A stretch of 64,000 nt of DNA from Rhodococcus sp. SMB37 (GCF_004345605.1 NZ_SLVY01000011.1:1-64000); one strand, 5' to 3'; counted from the stretch's first letter, positions 42,023 through 51,445 are shown. Translations and numbers: made by a program. The notes: generated by a model not told the origin, from the letters alone.

Positions 42023-43273
42023 CTACGCAGCCCCACCAAATGGCAAGGACTGTTCAGCGGGTTCCTGCTTCACCGGGTCCGCGCATGCAAGCACACGTCT
42101 TACGCTCCCTCCACAAGCGTTTACCCTCTCCACCAGCCCAGCGGCGAGCAACACACTCACAGCAGCGTTGTAATCCCGATCCAGCACCAACCCACACGAC
42201 GGGCACACCCACACCCGCACACCCAACGGCTTCGCCCCATCCCGCACCCCGCAACATGCGCACACCTGCGACGTCGGTTCCCACCGGCTGATCCTGTGCA
42301 TCACCCGGCCATACTCGGCGGCCTTCTCCTCGATCAACCGGGTCAGAATCGACCAACCGGCATCGTGCACCGACTTCGCCACCCTCGTGCGCGCCAACCC
42401 CGCCACCGACAATCCCTCGAGGGCAACCGCTTGGTTCTCGCGGACCAACCTCAACGCCAGCTTGTGGTGGTGATCCAACCGCGTCTCGCGCACCTTCCGG
42501 TGCGCCACCGCGACCTTCCGCCGGGCCTTGTCCCGATTCTTCGATCCTTTCATGGTGCGTGAGTACGCCCGCTGCGCACGGGCCAATCCTCGCTCCTTCG
42601 ACCGCAACCAGCGAGGATTGTCGACCTTCTCGCGGGTCCCGTCGTCGTAGACGATCACCGCCAGATCCGTCAACCCGACGTCGATACCCGCGCATCGGGT
42701 CGGCGCCGGCTGCGGGACCACCACCACGGGCACGGGCTCGTCGACCACGAACGACACATAATGCCGGCCGTCGGCCTCACGGATCACCGTCACACTCGAC
42801 GGGTCCGCCGGCAACGGCCGTGACGACTCGTACCGGACCCGCCCGATCTTCGGCAACCGCACACACCCGATACCACTGCCCGGCTCGAGAACCGAGAACC
42901 CGGCGTTGCGGGTGAACCGAGCAGACTGGCGATGTGTCCGCTTCTTGAACCGTGGCGCACCGACCTTACGACCCTTACGTCTTCCGGTGCGGGAGTCGAA
43001 GAAGTTCGCGTACGCGCGATGCAGATCCGCCAGCGACTGCTGCAACGGCACCGACGACACCTCCGCGAGCCACGCCCGCTCGGGAGTTGTTTTCGCGATG
43101 GTCAGCGCCGCCGACAACTCGCTCTTGCTCGGGATCGACCGGCCCGCCCTGCGGGCAGATTCCCTCGCAGCGAGAGCATCGTTGAATACAACCCGGCAGC
43201 ACCCGAACAGTTGCGACAACGCCTTGTGCTGTTCCCTTGTCGGGTAGGCACGGTAGCGGTAGCGCTTGAGCAC
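42023..43273 (-). CDS. tnpB: TnpB, RNA-guided nuclease of the IS605-type element
   Basis: The product has about 416 residues. RuvC-like residues are Asp198 in [11 protein letters not shown], Glu286 in [12 protein letters not shown] and the DRDYNAA motif (365-371). The zinc ribbon has C338/C341 (CACC) and C357/C360 (CPSC). The N-terminus [20 protein letters not shown] fits the family from GTG 43273; ATG 43300 would add nine residues and overlap tnpA. TnpB proteins are ancestors of Cas12 and cut DNA using an RNA copied from the element's 3' end. All catalytic motifs are intact. Confidence 0.92.
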   Translation of the reverse strand: MLKRYRYRAYPTREQHKALSQLFGCCRVVFNDALAARESARRAGRSIPSKSELSAALTIAKTTPERAWLAEVSSVPLQQSLADLHRAYANFFDSRTGRRKGRKVGAPRFKKRTHRQSARFTRNAGFSVLEPGSGIGCVRLPKIGRVRYESSRPLPADPSSVTVIREADGRHYVSFVVDEPVPVVVVPQPAPTRCAGIDVGLTDLAVIVYDDGTREKVDNPRWLRSKERGLARAQRAYSRTMKGSKNRDKARRKVAVAHRKVRETRLDHHHKLALRLVRENQAVALEGLSVAGLARTRVAKSVHDAGWSILTRLIEEKAAEYGRVMHRISRWEPTSQVCACCGVRDGAKPLGVRVWVCPSCGLVLDRDYNAAVSVLLAAGLVERVNACGGSVRRVLACADPVKQEPAEQSLPFGGAA

Positions 43274-43298
43274 ACCTCTGACGATAGCATTTGGTGCC

Positions 43299-43715
43299 AT
43301 GGGTAAGGACGAGATCATCAGGGTTGGTAGACAAGCAATTTGGAACTGTCACGTTCATTTGGTGTTCGTCACTAAATATCGGCGCGGTGTGTTCACCGGA
43401 CCGATCTTGGCGGACTGCGAGGAAGTGATGCGGAAAGTGTGTGGGGACTTCGGTTGCGAGCTACGGGAGTTCACCGGTAAGGACGATCATGTGCACCTGC
43501 TGGTCGACTTCCCCGCCACCGTGCAGCTGTCGAAGTTGGTGAATTCACTCAAGGGGGTGTCCTCACGGCATCTGCGGCGTGATCACGCGGATCATCTGTC
43601 GCAGTATCTGTGGGGTGGGCATCTGTGGTCCCGCTCGTATTATTGCGGGACTGCGGGCGGTGCCCCACTGTCGGCGGTAGCCGACTACGTGAAGTCCCAA
43701 CGTCGCCCTGTGTAA
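43299..43715 (+). CDS. tnpA: TnpA, IS200-type Y1 transposase
   Basis: The 138-residue HUH single-strand transposase has DDHVHLLVDF (the His-hydrophobic-His metal motif) and the nucleophile tyrosine in SAVADYVKSQ. The N-terminus WNCHVHLVFVTKYRRGVF is typical of IS200/IS605 TnpA. It looks intact, so the element may still move. ATG 43299 lies back to back with tnpB. Confidence 0.93.
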   Translation: MGKDEIIRVGRQAIWNCHVHLVFVTKYRRGVFTGPILADCEEVMRKVCGDFGCELREFTGKDDHVHLLVDFPATVQLSKLVNSLKGVSSRHLRRDHADHLSQYLWGGHLWSRSYYCGTAGGAPLSAVADYVKSQRRPV

Positions 43716-43759
43716 CGGTGATTCACCTCCACCGTGAACGATGGAGCACTCTCACCAAG

Positions 43760-44459
43760 ATCGGTAGAACGCTACCCAGGTCCCCGCCGCAACGATGAAG
43801 TAGGCGATGCCACGCCACACCTCGAGCCGGAGGAACTGCAGGATGAGGAGCAGTCCCACCCCACCCAGCAGCAGATAGCCCAGCCGCAGCTCGTCGGTGT
43901 AGAAGAAGGCGATGATCGCGAGTGCGCCGATATCATCGGCGACTGCGAGTGTCAGGATGAACACGCGCAGTCGGGCGGGGCACCGAGGTCCGACCAGTGC
44001 GAGTGCGCCCAACACGAATGCCGTATCGGTGGAGACCACCACCCCCCACGCACCGGCGGCCTCCCCGCTCGGGTTGAGCAGGAGGAAGAGCGCAGCGGGC
44101 AACGCGAGACCGGCGATCGCGGCAACCAGAGGGACCGCGGCCCGCGTGCGGTCGGTGAGTTCTCCTATCGTGAGTTCGCGTTTCACCTCGAGACCGACGA
44201 CGAAGAAGAACAAGGTCATCGCTGCGTCGTTGACCCAGTGTTTCAAGTCGAGACTGATGCCGTAGTCGCCGATCCGAATGGTCAGTGGAGTGTGCCAGAA
44301 CGTCTCGTACGAGTCGCCCACGTTGGCCCGGACCAGCGCCACCATGGTGGCCATGAGCAGAAATCCGGCCGCCAGTTTGTCGTCGTCGGTGCCATCACGA
44401 ATCCCGGAGAGGAGCAGTGATACCCGGCGAAGGTTCCCAGGATGCTCGTCGACCGCCAT
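43760..44459 (-). pseudogene. nhaA: nhaA, N-terminal part (interrupted by an IS element)
   Basis: From ATG 44459 ([10 protein letters not shown]) the frame gives the NhaA N-terminus: [40 protein letters not shown] and [40 protein letters not shown] and [18 protein letters not shown] follow, with the conserved double Asp of the ion site. It reaches GTWVAFYRS and then runs into the insertion. Without the rest it lacks helices needed for transport. The C-terminal piece lies at 40827-41984. Confidence 0.88.
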
Positions 44460-44561
44460 GTGCCTCGCTCCGAAGTCCGCTCTCAGTCGTCCGTCGACGA
44501 GCCTATCCCCGAAGCAGGCACCTATCCGGGCGAGCTGGAGCCTTCCTGCGAGACTTGCGTC

Positions 44562-45524
44562 GTGAGTGATCTCCATCCAGATGTCGAACCTTACGAGTCC
44601 GGCCACCTCGATGTCTCAGACGGCAACTCCCTGTATTGGGAGACTGTCGGAAATCCCACCGGCCTTCCGGTGGTCTACCTGCACGGCGGGCCGGGGTCCG
44701 GTTGCACCCTCGGTGGGCGGAGGTACTTCGATCCGGCGGTGTTTCGTGCGGTGCTGTTCGATCAGCGTGGTTGTGGGCGCAGTACGCCTCGCGTCGATGA
44801 TCCATCGGTCGATCTGTCGACGAACACGACCGAGAATCTCATCGCCGACATCGAACGGCTCCGGAACCACCTCGGGATCGACGGGTGGATTGTCGCCGGT
44901 GTGTCCTGGGGTGTCACGCTCGGCTTGGCCTACGCCCAGGCCCACCCCGATCGTGTGCTCGGTATGGCCTTGGGTGCGATCACCTCGGGTTCTGCCAAGG
45001 AGATCGACTGGATCACCCGCGATATGCGTCGAGTCTTTCCGCGTGAGTGGGAGCGGTTCATCGAGACGGTGCCGGAGAACGAGCGCGATGGAAATATTGC
45101 GGCCGCATATGCACGACTGCTCGCTCATCCTGACCGTCACGTTCGTGAGCATGCTGCGCTGCGCTGGTGCGAGTGGGAAGACACCCACGTTTCGTTGATG
45201 CCCGGCTGGGTTCCACAGCCCCGGTATCAGGACCCCGTCTTCCGAATGGTGTTCGCGCGACTGGTCACTCACTATTGGGGCCACGACTGCTTCCTCGTGG
45301 ATCAGACGTTGTACGACGGGATGGGAGAGTTGGCCGATGTGCCTGCCGTACTCGTCCACGGGAAGTACGACGTGTCCGGCCCGCTCGACACCGCGTGGGA
45401 GCTGCACAGGCGGTGGGCGGGCAGCCGGCTCGTCGTCGTCGACGACGCCGGTCATGGTGGTGGTGGCTTCACCAGGCACTTCGTCGACGCCATCAACTCC
45501 TTCGCTGAGGTGGGAGCAGATTAG
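44562..45524 (+). CDS. pip: Proline iminopeptidase
   Basis: The 320-residue S33-family peptidase has [21 protein letters not shown], the nucleophile elbow [18 protein letters not shown], the acid in [12 protein letters not shown] and the histidine in [10 protein letters not shown]. All are characteristic of Pip. It removes N-terminal proline from peptides in the cytoplasm. GTG 44562 fits the family N-terminus ([20 protein letters not shown]). It is divergent from the broken nhaA, and its 3' end overlaps the HxlR gene by four bases. Confidence 0.92.
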   Translation: MSDLHPDVEPYESGHLDVSDGNSLYWETVGNPTGLPVVYLHGGPGSGCTLGGRRYFDPAVFRAVLFDQRGCGRSTPRVDDPSVDLSTNTTENLIADIERLRNHLGIDGWIVAGVSWGVTLGLAYAQAHPDRVLGMALGAITSGSAKEIDWITRDMRRVFPREWERFIETVPENERDGNIAAAYARLLAHPDRHVREHAALRWCEWEDTHVSLMPGWVPQPRYQDPVFRMVFARLVTHYWGHDCFLVDQTLYDGMGELADVPAVLVHGKYDVSGPLDTAWELHRRWAGSRLVVVDDAGHGGGGFTRHFVDAINSFAEVGAD

Positions 45525-45946
45525 AGACCATGCACCGATGCGCTATCAGTGCGCGACATCCGGGCAGCGGCGATCTCGGCCCGGTGTTCCACGACCCAAT
45601 CGGCCAGTGCTGACAGGGGCACCAGCAGGGTCCTTCCGAGCGGTGTGAGGCTGTACTCGACACTCGGGGGCACAGTGGCAAACACCTCTCGGTGGACCAA
45701 TCCGTCGGCTTCCAGACCGCGGAGAGTGCGGGTGAGCATGCGTTGGCTGATGGTCTCGATCGCGCGATGCAATTCGTTGAACCGGTAGGCGCGCTTACCC
45801 AGCAGCACGATTACCAAGACCGACCATTTGTCGCCGACTCGGCGCAGAACATCGGTCACCGGGCACTGCTCGTATTCCTCGGCCGGGACGGGGTCGGGCA
45901 GCTGGGCACTCACCATCGAGGGCACATCGGTGTGCGTACCGGACAT
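45521..45946 (-). CDS. HxlR-family regulator
   Basis: The 141-residue winged-helix protein has CPVTDVLRRVGDKWSVLVIV, the HxlR hallmark with a single cysteine, then YRFNELHRAIETISQRMLTR and SVEYSLTPLGRTL. HxlR-family cysteines can sense aldehydes or disulfide stress. It is divergent from an SDR-like gene, with a GGTAGT/ACTACC repeat between them. Confidence 0.9.
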   Translation of the reverse strand: MSGTHTDVPSMVSAQLPDPVPAEEYEQCPVTDVLRRVGDKWSVLVIVLLGKRAYRFNELHRAIETISQRMLTRTLRGLEADGLVHREVFATVPPSVEYSLTPLGRTLLVPLSALADWVVEHRAEIAAARMSRTDSASVHGL

Positions 45947-45987
45947 CGAACTGCCTCCTTCCGCGCACGCGTGTGGTTACCGATGAT

Positions 45988-46013
45988 GGTAGTGCGCACC
46001 GAGAGTAACTACC
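45988..46013. promoter_or_regulatory. Candidate HxlR operator
   Basis: GGTAGT (45988-45993) and ACTACC (46008-46013) form an inverted repeat with a 14-base spacer in the divergent promoter, ending just before the ribosome site of the SDR-like gene. HxlR-type sites commonly use such spaced half-sites. Confidence 0.5.
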
Positions 46014-46025
46014 GAAGGAGTGATC

Positions 46026-46892
46026 ATGCCGGAACCGGATCCGACCTGTTCGCGCGTGATCGTCATCAGTGGCGGCACCGACGGGATGGGCCGGGCCCTG
46101 GCCCTCGCCCGGGCCGGTCGAGGCGACACCGTTGTCGCCTTGGGCAGCAACCTGGACAAGGGCAGACGGTTGCTCGCCGACGCAGACAAGAGCAGCGTTG
46201 CAGGCCGGGTCGAGTTCATCCGGGTCGATCTGTCCAGCGTCGGTCAGACGCGGGCCGCCATCGGTGAGATCATCGCACTCCACGATGTGATCGACGCGCT
46301 GGTGCTGTTCGCGAACCGGCAGGCTCCCGAACGAACCACCACCGCGGAGGGATTCGAGCAAACCTTCGCTCTGTACTACCTGAGCCGATACATCCTCGGC
46401 TACGGACTCCTCCCGCTCCTGCGTCGCAGTGAAGCCGGCGTGATCGTCAATGTCGCGGGTGTAGGGATGGTGAAGGGAAAGATCCACTGGGACGACCTGC
46501 AACTCGAGAACGACTACGGCATGGTGGCCGCGCAACTCCAGGCCGGCCGCGCCAACGACCTGCTCGGTGTCGCGTTCGCGGAACAACCCGACAATCCGGT
46601 CCGCTACGTGCTCTACCACCCTGGCTTCACGAGGAGCGGAGACCTCAGCCCCCTCCCCGCTGTGCTGCGCGCATCCCTCAGCGTCGCCGCCCGCCTGGCG
46701 GCCCGTCCGATCGCCGAGTCCGTCGCTCCCATACACGAATTCATCGACACTCCGCCGTCCGCACCCCTCACTGCGATCGACCGCGGCAAGCCCGTCCCCC
46801 TCACCCTCCGAACCCTCGACCCCGCCAACGCCAGACACCTTGCCGAAGCCACGAGTTCCCTCCTCGAAACAGTGGATCGGGCACGTCCGTGA
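46026..46892 (+). CDS. SDR-like oxidoreductase with degenerate active site
   Basis: The product has about 288 residues. The Rossmann motif is SGGTDGMGRALALARAGRGD, followed by FANRQAPERTTTAEGFEQTF, as in the retinol-dehydrogenase-like and protochlorophyllide-reductase-like SDRs. The region where Tyr-x3-Lys is expected reads MVAAQLQAGRANDLL and has neither residue, so it may be a non-catalytic cofactor binder or use other residues. ATG 46026 is six bases after GAAGGAG. It is divergent from HxlR, the probable controller. Confidence 0.78.
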   Translation: MPEPDPTCSRVIVISGGTDGMGRALALARAGRGDTVVALGSNLDKGRRLLADADKSSVAGRVEFIRVDLSSVGQTRAAIGEIIALHDVIDALVLFANRQAPERTTTAEGFEQTFALYYLSRYILGYGLLPLLRRSEAGVIVNVAGVGMVKGKIHWDDLQLENDYGMVAAQLQAGRANDLLGVAFAEQPDNPVRYVLYHPGFTRSGDLSPLPAVLRASLSVAARLAARPIAESVAPIHEFIDTPPSAPLTAIDRGKPVPLTLRTLDPANARHLAEATSSLLETVDRARP

Positions 46893-46919
46893 GGAGGACC
46901 GGGTCGAATGGCCCCTGTC

Positions 46920-47585
46920 CTACAGTTCCGCGAACCCATTGCCGATCAGTGCCACGCCCAGAATCAGCAGTACCGCAGCCGTGATCGCCACGTTGTGCCG
47001 CATCATCCATCGATCGACCGCGGCGAGAGTGCGCTCGGCGCGGCTCGCCAGTACGACTCGAATCACGGCCGGAGCTGCCACGCCCAGGCTCGCCACGATC
47101 GCAAAGGCAACCAGGGCCACCAGCTGCTCGAGCACCTGTGCAGTCGCGTACGCGATGACCGCTGCGCCTGCTGCGACCAGGGCGATGTTCTTCGGGTTCG
47201 CTGCGGCAAGTAGAAAACCCAGACCCACCGCCTGTCGAGCGGTCATGGATTCCGCGGTCGCCATCCACCCGGGCACGGTGGATTCCTCGTCGGACCGCGG
47301 CCGAGTGAACCACTTCCTGAGGGCTATCAGGACCAGCACGATCCCGAGTACGAGCTTGACGCCACCGGCCCACCAGGTGGGTTCGTCGGACATGGCGATT
47401 ACATCCGCCAGTGTGATCACGATTGCGCCTACGACGAGGAGCCCTGCAATCCAGCCACCGATGAAGGCGTACGACACCTTCGTCGACCGCTTGGTAATCA
47501 GTACCAGCGACAGCATCAGCATCGGCATTGTCGCCAGCAGCAGTCCGACCGCGATGGGCAGTGACTGGCCGATCGCGCTGGTCAC
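46920..47585 (-). CDS. GAP-family (sulfolipid-addressing-like) membrane protein
   Basis: The product has about 221 residues and six membrane helices: SLPIAVGLLLATMPMLMLSL, GGWIAGLLVVGAIVITLADV, GLGFLLAAANPKNIALVAAG and others. The short KPWFTRPR-like basic loop after WWAGGVKLVLGIVLVLIALR and the NPKN motif place it in the GAP/Sap family found beside lipid-export genes in mycobacteria. GTG 47585 is preferred; the frame is open to an ATG at 47666. No lipid genes are adjacent. Confidence 0.75.
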   Translation of the reverse strand: MTSAIGQSLPIAVGLLLATMPMLMLSLVLITKRSTKVSYAFIGGWIAGLLVVGAIVITLADVIAMSDEPTWWAGGVKLVLGIVLVLIALRKWFTRPRSDEESTVPGWMATAESMTARQAVGLGFLLAAANPKNIALVAAGAAVIAYATAQVLEQLVALVAFAIVASLGVAAPAVIRVVLASRAERTLAAVDRWMMRHNVAITAAVLLILGVALIGNGFAEL

Positions 47586-47687
47586 GAGTTGCTTCTCGGA
47601 GAACTGAGCATCGGCGAATAGTATCGGAGTGCGGTACCGAAGGCCTGGCTCGATGCGCGAAACCATCGCGGGACACCAGGTTCGGAA

Positions 47688-48443
47688 TCAGAGGAGGACG
47701 TCCGCGACCTTGCGCGCGGTGACCTTCGCGAGGTCGACGAAGAATGGAACCCGCTCGTCGATCATCAGCTCGACAGGGCCGCGGAGCCCGAGTGCGAATC
47801 GGACCTGTCCTGATTCGTCACCGATCGGTACGCCGATGGTGCGGAATCCGTGCACGAGCTCTTCGTCATTGAACGCGTAACCGCGTTCCCGTGTTTGGGT
47901 GAGTTCTTTTCCGAGCTCCACCGGCCCGGAGATCGAACGTGCGGTGCCACTGTTGTACGGAAGTCGGGCCAACTCGTCCTCGCCGGCCTGTGCCCAGGCC
48001 AACAACGCCTTACCCAGTGCGCTCGCGTGCAGGGGAAGTCGAAGGCCTTGCAGTTCATGCCCGTCGGCTTCGCGCCAGCTGCTGGTTCCCAGTAGGACGA
48101 CATCGTTTCCGTGTCGAGTTGCGATGGAGGCTTTCGCGCCCGTGATCGTGGCCAGCTCTTCGAGATGTGGTTCAGCGAGGTGGATGCGGTGCTGTCGATA
48201 GGCGATCCGGCCGTACTCGGCCAGTGCTGTGCCCAGTCGGTATCGGCTGGGAGAGTCCACCTTGTCCAAGAAGTCCGCTCCGACGAGTGCGGAGAGCAGA
48301 CGGTGGGTGGTGCTCACCGGCAAGTCCAGTCGCCGGGCGATCTCGGAGACGCCGAGATCTTCGCCGTTGCGGAAGCACGCGAGGACGGACAGGGCGCGCG
48401 TGACGGACTGCAGTTGGCCGTTGGCCGAGGAAGTGGGCTCCAC
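47688..48443 (-). CDS. IclR-family regulator of the organosulfur operon
   Basis: The 251-residue protein has an N-terminal helix-turn-helix (LGVSEIARRLDLPVSTTHRL, LSALVGADFLDKV). The effector domain follows (ATRHGNDVVLLGTSSWREAD, LHASALGKALLAWAQAGEDE, GFRTIGVPIGDESGQVRFAL). It starts with GTG at 48443. It is divergent from the importer/desulfinase operon, with two TTCCG-type half-site pairs in the 270-base gap, so it is the likely local regulator. Confidence 0.88.
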   Translation of the reverse strand: MEPTSSANGQLQSVTRALSVLACFRNGEDLGVSEIARRLDLPVSTTHRLLSALVGADFLDKVDSPSRYRLGTALAEYGRIAYRQHRIHLAEPHLEELATITGAKASIATRHGNDVVLLGTSSWREADGHELQGLRLPLHASALGKALLAWAQAGEDELARLPYNSGTARSISGPVELGKELTQTRERGYAFNDEELVHGFRTIGVPIGDESGQVRFALGLRGPVELMIDERVPFFVDLAKVTARKVADVLL

Positions 48444-48486
48444 GTCGTGACGCTAACACGGAGGATGGCCGATCGGCGCCCTGTTA

Positions 48487-48501
48487 TTCCGTATCAAGGA
48501 A
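48487..48501. promoter_or_regulatory. IclR-type site near the IclR gene
   Basis: TTCCG-TATCA-AGGAA is an imperfect inverted repeat 44 bases upstream of the IclR start. It shares TTCCG-N5-GGAA with a second site at 48621-48635. Confidence 0.5.
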
Positions 48502-48618
48502 AATGATTGTTCAGCAGATGTGAACTGTATCTCTGTCGTATGGCGAGATCTATCAGCTGATATCTGCAAATTCTGCTGCTTCCCGGTGGGCAAACATACA
48601 CCCTGTGCCTGCGTCAAG

Positions 48619-48637
48619 CTTTCCGATCAACGGAAAG
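48619..48637. promoter_or_regulatory. IclR-type site near the organosulfur operon
   Basis: CTTTCCG-ATCAA-CGGAAAG is a perfect 7-bp inverted repeat with a 5-base spacer, 77 bases before the first operon gene. IclR-family sites often have such TTCC/GGAA arms. Confidence 0.6.
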
Positions 48638-48713
48638 GTAAGGGTGGGCATCTCCAACTGAGCCGCCTAGTTTCGCTAGGTACCAGCCCTCTCTCGAATA
48701 GGAGCCAAGACCG

Positions 48714-49775
48714 ATGCGTCTCCATCGCCGACCACTCCGAGTGCATGCTGCGCTCGCGATCCTCCCCGTCGTCGCGTTGGTTGCTGCCGCGTGCGGCTCC
48801 GGCGGAGAAAGTGTGGACGAGTCCGTGGCGGGCGGTGAACCCACCTTCATTCTCAAGGTCACCGACGGAGGAAACTCCGGCCCGCTCGCAGTGGCCAAGC
48901 GTGACGGTACCTTCGACGAAGCACTCGCCCCGTTGGGCGCGAAGGTCGAGTGGGTCAACGCTCCGCCTTCATTCAGTGCGAACCTCAAGTTGTTCAACGC
49001 CGGCGAGCTCGACGTCTCGGGTGGCGCCTACAGTCCGGTCGTCGGAGCGCTCTCGAAGGACGTCGGTGTTCGAATCATCGCCGTAGCCGATCCGGTGGAT
49101 CAGGATCAGGCCGGCATCATTGCCAGACCGGACTCGGGTATTGCGGAGGTCAAGGACCTCGTCGGCAAGCGAATCGCCGTCAACCCGGCTGCGAAGGGTG
49201 AGTACATCACTCTGAAAGCGCTGGAACAGGCCGGTATTCCGTTCGATCAGGTCGAGCGGGTGCCGCTGCAGATATCGGATGCAGCCTCGGCCTTCTCCAC
49301 CGGTCAGGTCGACGCGTGGGCGTCGTTCAACGACCCGTACGCAGAAGCCAAGGCGCGCGGGGCTATCGAAATAGCGACCGAGGCCACCGTCGGCTCGACC
49401 GACAACACAATCGTCGCGTTTCGCACCGAAGTGCTCGAGACGCGGCCCGACATCGCCGCGAAGTATCTCGAGACACTTCAGCAACTGACCGAGCGTCAGC
49501 AGGCCGACCCCGAGGACTTCGAGAACGTGTTCGAGGAAGCTGGTCCGCGGGCATTGTCCGGCGAACGACTCGACCGCGCAATCGATCTCGGACGTCGGGC
49601 GACAGTACCGCACTACCCGACTGCCCAGGATGCAGCCAACCTCCAGGAAGTTGCAGACCTGTTCTACGAGAATGGAGTGATCACCCGGGCAATCACGGCG
49701 GACGACGTCTTCTACCCGCTCGAGGAAAAGCTCGCCGCCGCCGAGAACCAGTCCGCACCGACTCCCGGGAGCTGA
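48714..49775 (+). CDS. SsuA-type sulfonate-binding lipoprotein
   Basis: The 353-residue protein has a signal peptide ending in the lipobox VAAAC (cysteine about residue 27), so it is a lipid-anchored solute-binding protein. Family marks: GPLAVAKRDGTFDEALAPLG, LKLFNAGELDVSGGAYSPVV, DLVGKRIAVNPAAKGEYITL and STGQVDAWASFNDPYAEAK. These are typical of aliphatic sulfonate or taurine binding proteins (SsuA/TauA). AGGAG precedes the ATG. It heads an eight-gene run. Confidence 0.88.
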   Translation: MRLHRRPLRVHAALAILPVVALVAAACGSGGESVDESVAGGEPTFILKVTDGGNSGPLAVAKRDGTFDEALAPLGAKVEWVNAPPSFSANLKLFNAGELDVSGGAYSPVVGALSKDVGVRIIAVADPVDQDQAGIIARPDSGIAEVKDLVGKRIAVNPAAKGEYITLKALEQAGIPFDQVERVPLQISDAASAFSTGQVDAWASFNDPYAEAKARGAIEIATEATVGSTDNTIVAFRTEVLETRPDIAAKYLETLQQLTERQQADPEDFENVFEEAGPRALSGERLDRAIDLGRRATVPHYPTAQDAANLQEVADLFYENGVITRAITADDVFYPLEEKLAAAENQSAPTPGS

Positions 49776-49776
49776 G

Positions 49777-50640
49777 ATGGCCATCGTGACGACGCCGCGC
49801 ACGAACGGCGGGCCCGACCAGAGGCCGGGGGGACCCACCCTCGAAGTACCGCGATACCGATCGAGTCGAGGCAGGCCGCGCTGGGTCTCCATTCCGTTAC
49901 GATTCCTTGTGCCGGCACTCCTCGTAGTGGTGTGGTGGATCGGTTCGGCGACCGGTGCGATACCCGAGGAGATCCTCGCCGGGCCGCCGAAGGTGTGGAC
50001 GGCCTTTGCCGAGCTGTACCAGACCGGACAACTCCTCGATTTCTCGATCGCGTCGTTCAAGCGGGCTGCTCTCGGCGTGCTGTTCGGCGTCGTGATCGGG
50101 TTGGTGCTGGGAGTCATTTCCGGGTTGTCCAGCCTCGGTGAGGAACTCGTGGATTCCACGATGCAGATCACCCGTGCGGTTCCATTCCTCGCGTTGGTCC
50201 CCTTGTTCATCGCGTGGTTCGGAATCGATGAGACATTCAAGGTGCTGCTCATCGCGGTTGCCACCGTTGCACCTATGTACGCCTACACCTATCTCGGCGT
50301 CCGAAACGTCGATCGCAAGATGGTCGAAGCAGCGCGCAGCTTCGGATTGACGGGCTCACGTCTGGTGTTCGAGGTGATCCTCCCGTCGGCACTTCCCGGG
50401 GTGTTGATGGCTCTGCGGATCTGCCTGTCCATCTCGATCACCGGCCTGATCGCAGCCGAGCAGGTGGGAACCAGGGAGGGAATCGGATACCTGGTGACTC
50501 TTGCGCAGGAATACAACCGCACCGACTACATGGTGCTGTGCGTGGTGCTGTACGCAGTGTTGGGCCTCATTTTCGACGGGGTGGTTCGAATCATCGAACG
50601 GTTCTCGATGCCGTGGCGCGGACAGGTGGCGGCCCGATGA
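49777..50640 (+). CDS. SsuC-type ABC permease
   Basis: The protein has 287 residues and about six membrane helices. The EAA loop with the conserved Gly is in MVEAARSFGLTGSRLVFEVI, and RFLVPALLVVVWWIGSATGA is the first helix. It forms the channel of the sulfonate-type importer with the preceding binding protein and the following ATPase. Only one base separates it from the binding-protein gene. Its stop overlaps the ATPase ATG. Confidence 0.9.
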   Translation: MAIVTTPRTNGGPDQRPGGPTLEVPRYRSSRGRPRWVSIPLRFLVPALLVVVWWIGSATGAIPEEILAGPPKVWTAFAELYQTGQLLDFSIASFKRAALGVLFGVVIGLVLGVISGLSSLGEELVDSTMQITRAVPFLALVPLFIAWFGIDETFKVLLIAVATVAPMYAYTYLGVRNVDRKMVEAARSFGLTGSRLVFEVILPSALPGVLMALRICLSISITGLIAAEQVGTREGIGYLVTLAQEYNRTDYMVLCVVLYAVLGLIFDGVVRIIERFSMPWRGQVAAR

Positions 50641-51434
50641 GCCCCGAAGCCGCCCTCCCGCCGTTGTCCACACGCACACAGAGCCCGGTATCGGCAACCG
50701 CTCGCAGAGAGGGCGAACCGGTCGCGGTGTCGATCACCGGGCTTCACAAGAAGTTCGGCGACAAGGTTGTTCTCGATGAGATCGACCTCGAGATCCGCCG
50801 CGGCGAATTCGTCGTGCTCCTCGGTCCGTCCGGAACGGGGAAGACCACCCTGCTGCGGCTACTGACCGGTCTCGAGAAACCGGACAGCGGAGAGGTTCTC
50901 GTGCCCTCACGTCGAACAACCGTCTACCAGGAGCCGCGACTGATCCCGTCGAAGCGTGTCCTCGGCAACGTCGCCGTAGGGCAGCGCCGCACCGGCGAGA
51001 CGAAAGAACGCGCAACCCGTGCGCTGGCCGAGGTCAACCTCGCGGGCAAAGCCCGACAGTGGCCTGCGACCTTGTCGGGTGGCGAAGCGCAGCGGGTGGC
51101 GCTGGCTCGTGCGCTGGTTCGCGAACCGGAACTGCTACTGCTCGACGAACCGTTCGCGGCTCTCGACGCGCTGACCCGACTGCAGATGCAGGATCTGGTT
51201 GGTGACCTCGTCGCGCGACACCGGCCGGCAGTCCTCCTGGTAACCCACGACGTCGACGAAGCGGTACGGCTTGCCGACCGGGTGCTGATCCTCGACAAGG
51301 GTCGGTTCGCCGTCGATACCGACATCGACCTTGCCCGCCCACGGGACCGCACCGATCCGGAATCCTTGCGCTACCGAGCAGCCTTCTTGGCCGAGCTGGG
51401 TGTCGGTCGCACACTCCCCACCACAACCACCTGA
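50637..51434 (+). CDS. SsuB-type ABC ATPase
   Basis: The 265-residue ATPase has Walker A GPSGTGKTT, Q-loop TVYQEPRLIPSKRVLGNVAV (typical of SsuB/TauB), signature LSGGEAQRV, Walker B LLLLDEP and H-loop THDVDEAV. ATG 50637 overlaps the permease stop by four bases. Confidence 0.92.
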   Translation: MSPEAALPPLSTRTQSPVSATARREGEPVAVSITGLHKKFGDKVVLDEIDLEIRRGEFVVLLGPSGTGKTTLLRLLTGLEKPDSGEVLVPSRRTTVYQEPRLIPSKRVLGNVAVGQRRTGETKERATRALAEVNLAGKARQWPATLSGGEAQRVALARALVREPELLLLDEPFAALDALTRLQMQDLVGDLVARHRPAVLLVTHDVDEAVRLADRVLILDKGRFAVDTDIDLARPRDRTDPESLRYRAAFLAELGVGRTLPTTTT

Positions 51435-51445
51435 AGGAGCACGCG

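Larger units (their letters stand above)
41985..43759. mobile_element. IS200/IS605-family insertion sequence with tnpA and tnpB, inserted in nhaA
   Basis: About 1.77 kb separates two halves of one antiporter gene. The element holds divergent tnpB (minus) and tnpA (plus) with starts about 25 bases apart or overlapping. As expected for this family there are no terminal inverted repeats and no clear target duplication. A small GGTGA-T-TCACC hairpin at about 43719-43729 lies near the tnpA-side end. The ends are placed from where NhaA coding stops (FYRS) and resumes (GVHP), accurate to a few bases. Confidence 0.88.

Noticed and set aside
43760..44459. nhaA N-terminal piece as a short functional antiporter
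   Set aside because: It stops in the middle of the membrane domain, and the missing helices are found on the far side of the IS element.
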